From the NCBI GenBank assembly GCA_015487255.1, contig WFQA01000247.1, forward strand, positions 1 to 5,309: a stretch of 5,309 bases of DNA, written 5' to 3'. Positions 1 to 5,309 of the stretch are shown piece after piece (the first letter of the stretch is position 1; each line of letters begins with the position of its first letter). Made by a program: the position numbers and the translations under genes. Source of the DNA: Paracoccaceae bacterium (GTDB lineage Bacteria > Pseudomonadota > Alphaproteobacteria > Rhodobacterales > Rhodobacteraceae). A model generated the notes under the pieces. It saw nothing but the letters and a program-made list of their open reading frames with translations. It had not been told where the DNA came from and did not search any database.

Positions 1-318
1 AACGGCGAGGAGCGCTGCATTGCCTGCAAGCTGTGCGAGGCGATCTGCCCGGCGCAGGCGATTACCATTGATGCGGAACCACGCGAGGATGGCTCGCGGC
101 GCACCACGCGCTATGACATCGACATGACCAAATGCATTTTCTGCGGGTTTTGCCAGGAGGCCTGCCCGGTGGATGCGATTGTCGAAGGGCCGAATTTTGA
201 ATATGCCACCGAGACCCGCGAGGAGCTTTTTTACGACAAGGAGAAGCTCCTGGAAAACGGCGCCCGCTGGGAGGCGGAAATCGCGATGAATATCCAGCTG
301 GATGCCCCCTATCGCTAG
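1..318 (+). CDS. nuoI: NADH-quinone oxidoreductase subunit I (NuoI), 3' part; 5' end outside window
   Basis: This is the C-terminal 105 residues of the ferredoxin-like subunit of complex I. It sits in the peripheral arm and carries two [4Fe-4S] clusters (N6a, N6b) that relay electrons towards cluster N2 and quinone. The frame is open from base 1 to TAG at 316-318. Two canonical CxxCxxCxxxCP motifs are visible: Cys6, 9, 12, 16 and Cys45, 48, 51, 55 (numbered from the first codon in the window). In this fold the first three Cys of one motif and the last Cys of the other bind each cluster. The C-terminal part (from about residue 60) has the family pattern of EGPNFEYAT, then REELFYDKEKLL, with a short acidic/hydrophobic tail. 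Family members are about 160-180 residues, so roughly the first third is missing upstream. An ATG at 124 is internal (it would remove the first cluster motif) and is not the start. nuoJ follows after 21 nt. Identification is very secure. Confidence 0.97.
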   Translation, partial: NGEERCIACKLCEAICPAQAITIDAEPREDGSRRTTRYDIDMTKCIFCGFCQEACPVDAIVEGPNFEYATETREELFYDKEKLLENGARWEAEIAMNIQLDAPYR

Positions 319-327
319 GGAAATGAA

Positions 328-332
328 AGGAA
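328..332 (+). promoter_or_regulatory. Ribosome binding site of nuoJ
   Basis: AGGAA lies 7 nt before the ATG at 340, inside the 21-nt, A-rich nuoI-nuoJ spacer. This is the clearest Shine-Dalgarno site in the window, and it supports the ATG at 340 as the nuoJ start. The spacer is otherwise too short for a promoter or terminator. Confidence 0.75.
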
Positions 333-339
333 TAATAAG

Positions 340-954
340 ATGGTCATAGCGACCCTTGCTTTTTATCTGTTTTCTGCCGTGGCGGTGGTGTCGGGGCTGA
401 TGGTGGTGCTGTCACGCAACCCGGTGCATTCGGTGCTGTGGCTGATTCTGACCTTTTTCAGCGCGGCGGGGCTGTTTGTGCTGCTCGGGGCCGAGTTTGT
501 GGCGATGCTTTTGGTCATTGTTTATGTCGGCGCGGTGATGGTTTTGTTTTTGTTTGTGGTGATGATGCTGGATGTGGATTTTGCCGAGCTTAAATCGGGC
601 ATGAGCAAATATGTGCGCATCGGCAGCCTGATCGGGCTGGTGATACTGGTGGAGCTGGTGATCGCCACCAGCGCCTGGGTGGTGGCCGAAAGCGCGCCGG
701 ATATGCGCGCGGCGATCACCCCCGCGCTTGAGGATGTGGAAAACACCGTGGCGCTCGGGCAAATCCTTTATACGCAATATGTCTACCTGTTTCAGGCGGC
801 GGGGATCATTTTGCTGGTGGCGATGATTGGCGCGATTGTGCTGACCATGCGGCACAGAAAAGATGTGAAGCGGCAAAGCATTGTTGGACAGATCTACCGC
901 GACGCGGATAAGGCTGTTGAAATGAGAGACGTAAAACCGGGGCAGGGGCTATGA
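340..954 (+). CDS. nuoJ: NADH-quinone oxidoreductase subunit J (NuoJ)
   Basis: This 204-residue integral membrane protein is the bacterial counterpart of mitochondrial ND6. Five hydrophobic segments fit the family topology: roughly residues 2-24, 29-49, 53-78, 92-115 and 147-170. The most diagnostic stretch is the third helix: GAEFVA at 50-55, then the Gly-containing IVYVGAVMVLF at 60-70 and VVMML at 73-77. That helix carries the pi-bulge that rearranges during turnover in known complex I structures. The early SRNPVHSVLW pattern (25-34) is also typical. A hydrophilic tail of about 34 residues follows the last helix, making the protein somewhat longer than E. coli NuoJ (184 residues). The start is backed by the AGGAA site 7 nt upstream. 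The stop codon overlaps the nuoK start as ATGA, implying translational coupling. Function in energy transmission between the quinone site and the pumps is family knowledge, not read from the sequence. Confidence 0.97.
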   Translation: MVIATLAFYLFSAVAVVSGLMVVLSRNPVHSVLWLILTFFSAAGLFVLLGAEFVAMLLVIVYVGAVMVLFLFVVMMLDVDFAELKSGMSKYVRIGSLIGLVILVELVIATSAWVVAESAPDMRAAITPALEDVENTVALGQILYTQYVYLFQAAGIILLVAMIGAIVLTMRHRKDVKRQSIVGQIYRDADKAVEMRDVKPGQGL

Positions 955-1259
955 GCATAGGAATAGAACACTACCTCACCGTGGCAGCGATGCTGTTTGT
1001 GATCGGGATTTTCGGTATTTTCCTCAACCGGAAAAACATCATTGTCATTCTGATGTCGATCGAGCTGATCCTGCTGGCGGTCAATATCAACATGGTGGCG
1101 TTTTCCAGCTTTTTGGGTGACCTCGCCGGGCAGGTTTTTGCGCTGTTCATCCTGACCGTTGCGGCGGCAGAGGCGGCGATTGGCCTGGCGATACTGGTGG
1201 TTTTCTACCGCAACCGTGGCTCGATCGATGTGCAAGACGCCAATGTGATGAAGGGGTAG
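951..1259 (+). CDS. nuoK: NADH-quinone oxidoreductase subunit K (NuoK)
   Basis: This 102-residue membrane protein, the equivalent of ND4L, has the usual family length (about 100) and three transmembrane helices at about residues 8-25, 30-50 and 61-87. It carries the two membrane-embedded glutamates important for coupling in E. coli NuoK (Glu36, Glu72). Here they are Glu38 in LMSIELILLAVN and Glu74 in VAAAEAAIGLAI. The short basic loop NRKN (26-29) matches the conserved cytoplasmic loop between helices 1 and 2. The ATG at 951 overlaps the nuoJ TGA (952-954). The GGGG-rich sequence just before it (AGGGG at 944-948) is only 2 nt from the start, closer than ideal, so re-initiation by ribosomes finishing nuoJ is likely important. 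NuoK lies between NuoJ and NuoN in the complex and forms part of the central hydrophilic axis. The start is favoured because it gives the full-length family protein. Confidence 0.97.
   Translation: MSIGIEHYLTVAAMLFVIGIFGIFLNRKNIIVILMSIELILLAVNINMVAFSSFLGDLAGQVFALFILTVAAAEAAIGLAILVVFYRNRGSIDVQDANVMKG
1251..1256 (+). promoter_or_regulatory. Ribosome binding site of nuoL, inside the nuoK 3' end
   Basis: AAGGGG forms the last two sense codons of nuoK (Lys-Gly) and lies 7 nt before the nuoL ATG at 1264. Its position supports this start and ties nuoL translation to the end of nuoK, which stops only 4 nt before nuoL begins. Confidence 0.6.
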
Positions 1260-1263
1260 AGAC

Positions 1264-3234
1264 ATGCCAACAATAATCCTGTTTGCCCCGCTGATTGGCG
1301 CGCTGCTTGCCGGCTTTGGCTGGCGAATTTTCGGCGAAAAGGGCGCGCTATATATCAGCACCGGCCTGTTGATACTGGCGGCGTTTCTAAGCTGGATCGT
1401 GTTTTTCCAGAGCTATGAAACCCCCGAGACCATCACCATAATGCGCTGGGTCGAGAGCGGCTCTTTTGCCGCTGACTGGGCCATCCGCATGGATAGGCTG
1501 ACCCAGATCATGCTGGTGGTGGTGACCACGGTTTCGGCATTGGTGCATGTTTACTCGCTTTCTTACATGAACGATGACCCGCAGTGGAAAGAGGGCGAAA
1601 GCTACAAGCCGCGCTTCTTTGCCTATCTTTCGTTTTTCACCTTTGCCATGCTGATGCTGGTGACCTCCGATAACCTGTTGCAGATGTTCTTTGGCTGGGA
1701 GGGTGTGGGCGTGGCCTCATACCTGCTGATTGGTTTTTACTACCGCAAGCCCAGTGCCAATGCGGCGGCGATGAAGGCGTTTATTGTTAACCGGATTGGT
1801 GATTTTGGCTTTGCGCTGGGGATTTTCGGTATTTTTTACATGACCGACAGCATCAGCTTCGAGGTGATCTTTACCAGTGGCGCGGCGCTCTCGGTGGAAA
1901 GTTTTCGCTTTCTGGGCATGGAGCTGAACGCGGCCGAGATACTGACATTTTTACTGTTTATCGGTGCGATGGGTAAATCAGCGCAGCTATTCCTGCACAC
2001 ATGGCTGCCCGATGCGATGGAAGGCCCAACCCCGGTTTCGGCCCTGATTCATGCCGCGACCATGGTGACGGCGGGTGTGTTTCTGGTGGCGCGGATGTCG
2101 CCGGTATTTGAGTATGCGCCGGGCACGATGGGCTTTGTGGTGATCATCGGGGCCAGCACCGCTTTTGTGGCGGCGACCATTGCGCTGGTGCAAAATGATA
2201 TCAAACGGGTGATTGCCTATTCGACCATGAGCCAGCTTGGCTATATGTTTGTTGCCGCCGGGGTCGGGGCTTATCAGGTGGCGATGTTCCATCTGTTTAC
2301 CCACGCGTTTTTCAAGGCGCTGCTGTTTCTCGGGGCCGGGTCGGTGATCACCGCCATGCACCATGAGCAGGATATGCGCAATTATGGCGGGCTGCGCAAG
2401 AAAATCCCCAAAACCTATTGGGCGATGATGATCGGCACGCTGGCCATTACCGGGGTGGGCATTCCGCTTACTTATATCGGTTTTGCCGGGTTCTTCTCCA
2501 AGGATGCGATTATCGAGAGCGCCTTTGCCGCGGGCAGCGCGGTTGGGGATTATGCCTTCTGGATGCTGGTCATCGCTGCGGCCATGACCGCGTTTTATAG
2601 CTGGCGGCTGATGTTTATGACCTTCTTTGGTGCCCCCAAAGGGGATAAGCACACCCATGACCACGCCCATGAATCCCCGGCTTTGATGCTGGTGCCGCTG
2701 GCCGTGCTGGCCTTTGGCGCGGTGTTTTCGGGCTTCCTTGGCTATAGTTATTTCTTTGGCGATGGCATGCTGGCATGGTTTGGCGAGGCGGTTTATATCA
2801 ACGAAGAAACCAATACCGTGATCGAGGATGCCCACAAGGTGGCGACATGGGTGCGGTTCTCGCCCTTTATCGCCATGCTGCTCGGCACAGCCACCGCCTG
2901 GCTGCTTTATGTCAAAAAACCGCAGCTTCCGGCGGCGCTGGCCAGGCGCAACCCGGGGCTATACCGGTTCCTGCTCAACAAATGGTATTTTGACGAGCTG
3001 TTTGATTTCCTCTTTGTCAAACCGGCGCTGAAACTGGGTAATTTCCTGTGGAAATCCGGTGATGGCAAGGTGATTGATGGCGGGCTGAACGGGCTGGCGA
3101 TGGGGGTTATTCCCTGGCTCACCCGCCTCGCCGGGCGCTGGCAATCGGGCTATGTTTTCACTTACGCACTGGCGATGATTCTTGGGGTTGGCGGCCTGAT
3201 CACCTGGTTTATGTTTACACGCGGGATACTCTAA
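1264..3234 (+). CDS. nuoL: NADH-quinone oxidoreductase subunit L (NuoL), distal antiporter-like proton pump
   Basis: This 656-residue protein is the ND5 equivalent at the far end of the membrane arm. It has the N-terminal ND5 domain (to about residue 130), then the Mrp-type antiporter core (about 130-430) with FFGWEGVGVASYLLIGF, NRIGDFGF and HTWLPDAMEGPTPVSALIHA. Pump residues seen, by alignment with E. coli NuoL numbers, are Glu146 (E144), Asp180 (D178), Lys238 (K229), His263 (H254), His343/His347/Lys351 (H334/H338/K342) and Lys413 in GFFSKD (K399). The C-terminal part has a hydrophobic segment at about 532-550, then an extended amphipathic region (the long lateral helix HL that lies along NuoM and NuoN) and a last helix at about 630-652 that anchors it. 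It is longer than E. coli NuoL (613), as is usual in alphaproteobacteria. A His-rich loop HTHDHAH lies at 463-469. nuoM begins immediately after the TAA. No frameshift or missing key residue is seen. Confidence 0.98.
   Translation: MPTIILFAPLIGALLAGFGWRIFGEKGALYISTGLLILAAFLSWIVFFQSYETPETITIMRWVESGSFAADWAIRMDRLTQIMLVVVTTVSALVHVYSLSYMNDDPQWKEGESYKPRFFAYLSFFTFAMLMLVTSDNLLQMFFGWEGVGVASYLLIGFYYRKPSANAAAMKAFIVNRIGDFGFALGIFGIFYMTDSISFEVIFTSGAALSVESFRFLGMELNAAEILTFLLFIGAMGKSAQLFLHTWLPDAMEGPTPVSALIHAATMVTAGVFLVARMSPVFEYAPGTMGFVVIIGASTAFVAATIALVQNDIKRVIAYSTMSQLGYMFVAAGVGAYQVAMFHLFTHAFFKALLFLGAGSVITAMHHEQDMRNYGGLRKKIPKTYWAMMIGTLAITGVGIPLTYIGFAGFFSKDAIIESAFAAGSAVGDYAFWMLVIAAAMTAFYSWRLMFMTFFGAPKGDKHTHDHAHESPALMLVPLAVLAFGAVFSGFLGYSYFFGDGMLAWFGEAVYINEETNTVIEDAHKVATWVRFSPFIAMLLGTATAWLLYVKKPQLPAALARRNPGLYRFLLNKWYFDELFDFLFVKPALKLGNFLWKSGDGKVIDGGLNGLAMGVIPWLTRLAGRWQSGYVFTYALAMILGVGGLITWFMFTRGIL
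3221..3226 (+). promoter_or_regulatory. Weak ribosome binding site of nuoM, inside the nuoL 3' end
   Basis: GCGGGA lies 8 nt before the ATG at 3235 and within the last codons of nuoL. It is only a partial match to the Shine-Dalgarno consensus. With the nuoL stop touching the nuoM start, coupling to nuoL termination is the likelier driver of initiation. Confidence 0.35.
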
Positions 3235-4776
3235 ATGGATAACCTACTCACTCTGGTAACGTTTTTTCCCATGGCGGGGGCTGCGGTGCTGCTGGTCGCT
3301 CTGCGTGGTGATGATGATCTGGCGGTGCTCAATGCCAAGCGTGTGGCGCTGGGGGTGACGATTGTTACCTTTCTGGCCAGCCTTGCCATCCTGTTTCAGT
3401 TTGACCCGGCCAATACCGACTTTCAGATGGTGGAAGAGGCAAAATGGATCGGCGGGTTGAATTACAAAATGGGGGTTGATGGCATTTCGATCCTGTTTGT
3501 GATGCTGACCACCCTGCTGATGCCGATCGTGATTGGCGCAAGCTGGAACGTGGATAAACGGGTCAAGGAATATATGGTGGCGTTTCTGGTGCTGGAGACC
3601 CTGATGATCGGGGTGTTTTTGTCGCTCGATCTGCTGCTGTTTTATGTTTTCTTCGAGGCCGGGCTTATTCCGATGTTCCTGATCATCGGTATTTGGGGTG
3701 GCAAGGATCGCGTCTATGCCTCGTTCAAGTTTTTCCTCTACACGCTGCTTGGCTCGGTTCTGATGCTGATCGCGATGATCGCCATGTGGTATGATGCCGG
3801 CACCACCGATATCCCGACCCTGCTGAAACACGAGTTCAGCTCCGGCACGATCAGCATTCTGGGCTGGCAGATCATCGGCGGGGCGCAAACCCTGATGTGG
3901 CTGGCTTTCTTTGCCAGTTTCGCGGTGAAGCTGCCGATGTGGCCCCTGCACACCTGGCTGCCGGATGCCCATGTGCAGGCCCCGACGGCGGGGTCTATTG
4001 TGCTGGCGGCGATATTGCTCAAGCTGGGCGGCTACGGGTTTTTGCGCTTTAGCCTGCCGATGTTTCCGGTCGCCAGTTTCCAGATGCAGGAATTTGTGTT
4101 TTGGCTGTCGGTGATTGCCATCATCTATACCTCATTGGTGGCGCTGGTGCAGACCGATATGAAAAAGCTGATCGCCTATTCCTCGGTGGCGCATATGGGG
4201 TTTGTCACCATCGGGATATTCAGCTTCAATAAACAGGGGCTTGATGGCGCGATTTTCCAGATGATCAGCCACGGGTTTATCTCGGGGGCGCTGTTTTTGG
4301 GGGTCGGGGTGATTTATGACCGTATGCATACCCGCGAGATCGAGGCTTATGGCGGGCTGGCCATTCGCATGCCGGTCTATGCGCTGGTGTTCATGCTGTT
4401 TACGCTGGGCAATGTCGGCCTGCCGGGCACCTCGGGCTTTGTTGGCGAGTTTTTGACCCTGACCGGGGCGTTTCAGGCCAATACCTGGGCGGCGGCGGGG
4501 GCAACCACCGGGGTTATCCTTTCGGCGGGCTATGCGCTGTGGCTTTACCGCCGGGTGGCGTTTGGTGATCTGATCAAGCAGAGCCTGCAACAGATCAAGG
4601 ATGTATCAACGCGCGAGCGGCTGCTATTTGCGCCGCTGATCATTGCCACCATCCTGTTTGGTGTGGCCCCAAACCTGCTGCTTGATATTATCGGGCCAAG
4701 CGTGGATGCGCTGATTTCCAATTTCAATGAAGCAACCGCAGGGCTGGCCGAGGCCGCCACTGCGCTTGGCAACTAG
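3235..4776 (+). CDS. nuoM: NADH-quinone oxidoreductase subunit M (NuoM), antiporter-like proton pump
   Basis: This 513-residue protein is the ND4 equivalent, close to the family's usual length (E. coli about 509). It sits between NuoN and NuoL in the membrane arm, and about 14 helices are expected. The N-terminus (MDNLLTLVTFFPM) and MGVDGIS at about 80 are typical. Proton-path residues are visible: Glu141 in YVFFEAGLIPMFLIIGIWGG (E. coli E144), Lys232 in FAVKLPMWPLHTWLPDAH (K234), Lys263 in LLKLGGYGF (K265) and Glu405 in GLPGTSGFVGEF (E407). The central segment VQTDMKKLIAYSSVAHMGFV, followed by ISHGFISGALFL with His346, is the Proton_antipo_M core. The ATG directly abuts the nuoL stop (TAAATG), so initiation probably relies on terminating nuoL ribosomes plus a weak GCGGGA. 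The end is slightly Ala-rich. All key residues are in place, so it should be functional. Confidence 0.98.
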   Translation: MDNLLTLVTFFPMAGAAVLLVALRGDDDLAVLNAKRVALGVTIVTFLASLAILFQFDPANTDFQMVEEAKWIGGLNYKMGVDGISILFVMLTTLLMPIVIGASWNVDKRVKEYMVAFLVLETLMIGVFLSLDLLLFYVFFEAGLIPMFLIIGIWGGKDRVYASFKFFLYTLLGSVLMLIAMIAMWYDAGTTDIPTLLKHEFSSGTISILGWQIIGGAQTLMWLAFFASFAVKLPMWPLHTWLPDAHVQAPTAGSIVLAAILLKLGGYGFLRFSLPMFPVASFQMQEFVFWLSVIAIIYTSLVALVQTDMKKLIAYSSVAHMGFVTIGIFSFNKQGLDGAIFQMISHGFISGALFLGVGVIYDRMHTREIEAYGGLAIRMPVYALVFMLFTLGNVGLPGTSGFVGEFLTLTGAFQANTWAAAGATTGVILSAGYALWLYRRVAFGDLIKQSLQQIKDVSTRERLLFAPLIIATILFGVAPNLLLDIIGPSVDALISNFNEATAGLAEAATALGN

Positions 4777-4780
4777 GCGG
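4775..4780 (+). promoter_or_regulatory. Putative ribosome binding site of nuoN
   Basis: AGGCGG overlaps the end of the nuoM TAG and lies 8 nt before the ATG at 4789. It decides between two nearby ATGs. The one at 4781 touches this motif and reads only three codons (ATG AGA CGA) before TGA at 4790-4792. The one at 4789 has a proper spacing and opens the NuoN frame. Confidence 0.45.
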
Positions 4781-4788
4781 ATGAGACG

Positions 4789-5309
4789 ATGATTGGCAAT
4801 GATATAAACCTTATTCTGCCCGAGCTGGTGCTTGTTGGCTTTGCCATGGCCGTGCTGATGTGGGGCGTGTTTGCCAAGCGCGAGATCGGGGCGCAGGCGC
4901 TGTGGCTGGTCTCGCTACTGTTCATCGGTATCGGCGCATGGATCGCGCTGACCGGCTGGGGCAGTGACACCGCTTTTGGCGGCATGTTCGTCTCTGACGG
5001 GTTTTCGCGCTTTGCCAAGGTTACCATGCTGTGGTCGGGGGCGGCGGTTTTGCTGCTGTCAAAAGAGTATCTGGCGCGGGCGAGGTTGCTGAAATTCGAG
5101 TTTCCGGTGCTGGTGGCGCTGGCGATGGTGGGCATGATGATGATGGTCTCGGCCGGTGATCTGATCGCGCTTTACATGGGGCTGGAATTGCAGGCGCTGT
5201 CGCTTTATGTGATCGCCGCCTTTAACCGGGATTCGCTGCGCTCCTCTGAAGCGGGGCTGAAATATTTTGTGCTCGGGGCGATTTCCTCGGGCTTGCTGCT
5301 TTACGGGGC
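4789..5309 (+). CDS. nuoN: NADH-quinone oxidoreductase subunit N (NuoN), 5' part; runs off the window
   Basis: The first 173 codons of the ND2-equivalent pump are present, and the frame stays open to the window edge. The start is MIGNDINLILPELVLVG; the LILPELVL pattern near the N-terminus is characteristic of NuoN. Hydrophobic segments at about 8-28, 36-55, 76-91, 105-121 and 125-145 match the first five helices, and another begins near 159. Glu133 in YMGLELQALSLYVIAA is the conserved helix-5 glutamate (E. coli E133). Lys158 in SEAGLKYFVLGAISSGLLLYG matches E. coli K158. FVSDGFSRFAK at 67-77 fits the family loop. Family members are about 480 residues, so roughly two thirds lie beyond the window, including the later key lysines. 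It begins 12 nt after the nuoM stop. It belongs to the same operon and pumps protons next to NuoK and NuoM. Confidence 0.96.
   Translation, partial: MIGNDINLILPELVLVGFAMAVLMWGVFAKREIGAQALWLVSLLFIGIGAWIALTGWGSDTAFGGMFVSDGFSRFAKVTMLWSGAAVLLLSKEYLARARLLKFEFPVLVALAMVGMMMMVSAGDLIALYMGLELQALSLYVIAAFNRDSLRSSEAGLKYFVLGAISSGLLLYG

Noticed and set aside
124..318. Short independent ferredoxin-like gene starting at ATG 124
   Set aside because: The frame is open back to base 1 and includes the first CxxCxxCxxxCP motif, so this ATG is internal to nuoI.
319..339. Possible promoter or terminator between nuoI and nuoJ
   Set aside because: There are only 21 nt, with an evident ribosome binding site. There is no room for -35/-10 elements and no inverted repeat or T-run.
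412..876. Antisense open frame opposite nuoJ with many His residues (runs such as HHHHK)
   Set aside because: The His runs are the reverse complement of repeated GTG/ATG codons for Val and Met in the NuoJ helices. It is not a metal-binding protein.
894..1361. Antisense open frame spanning the nuoJ end, nuoK and the nuoL start
   Set aside because: It overlaps three confident genes, and its low-complexity polar translation has no recognisable family.
1987..2835. Long antisense open frame (282 codons) opposite nuoL
   Set aside because: It lies wholly inside a well-identified gene. The translation is rich in His, Arg, Gly and Gln with no recognisable domain, as expected from the complement of GC-biased membrane-protein codons (few stops antisense).
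3244..3972. Long antisense open frame (242 codons) opposite nuoM
   Set aside because: It has the same His/Gln/Arg-rich composition as the nuoL antisense frame, no family resemblance, and complete overlap with nuoM. It is a codon-bias shadow.
4132..4590. Antisense open frame opposite the nuoM 3' half
   Set aside because: It is a shadow of NuoM, which carries conserved residues in the sense frame throughout this interval.
4773..5135. Antisense open frame opposite the nuoN 5' region
   Set aside because: The sense strand encodes NuoN with its diagnostic N-terminus, Glu133 and Lys158. The antisense product is Ser/Pro/Ala-rich with no recognisable family.

Overview
The window is a contiguous piece of a bacterial respiratory complex I (NDH-1, proton-pumping NADH:quinone oxidoreductase) operon. 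All genes lie on the + strand in the order nuoI (3' part) - nuoJ - nuoK - nuoL - nuoM - nuoN (5' part). The moderately GC-rich codon use, the gene order, the long NuoL (656 residues) with a His-rich loop, and the style of NuoM and NuoL all point to an alphaproteobacterium, perhaps Rhodobacterales-like. The genus cannot be fixed by eye.

Layout: positions 1-318 hold the last 105 codons of nuoI, the 2x[4Fe-4S] ferredoxin-like subunit of the peripheral arm. Positions 340-954 encode NuoJ and 951-1259 encode NuoK, two small membrane subunits near the quinone-module/pump interface. Positions 1264-3234 encode NuoL, 3235-4776 NuoM, and 4789-5309 the first 173 codons of NuoN. These last three are the antiporter-like (Mrp-type) proton-pumping subunits. 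The junctions are tight: I/J gap of 21 nt, J/K overlap of 4 nt (ATGA), K/L gap of 4 nt, L/M directly abutting (TAAATG), M/N gap of 12 nt. There is no internal space for a promoter or terminator, so the genes are almost certainly co-transcribed and partly translationally coupled.

Function: NuoI passes electrons from the NADH-side clusters (via N6a/N6b) towards cluster N2 and quinone. The energy released drives conformational and electrostatic changes transmitted through J and K to the pumps N, M and L. The charged residues known to matter for pumping are visible in all the membrane subunits: NuoK Glu38 and Glu74; NuoL Glu146, Asp180, Lys238, His263, Lys351 and Lys413; NuoM Glu141, Lys232, Lys263 and Glu405; NuoN Glu133 and Lys158. 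The genes therefore look intact and functional.

I found no RNA gene, mobile element, CRISPR array, inserted accessory gene or undescribed system. This is a conserved housekeeping region and the findings are correspondingly modest.
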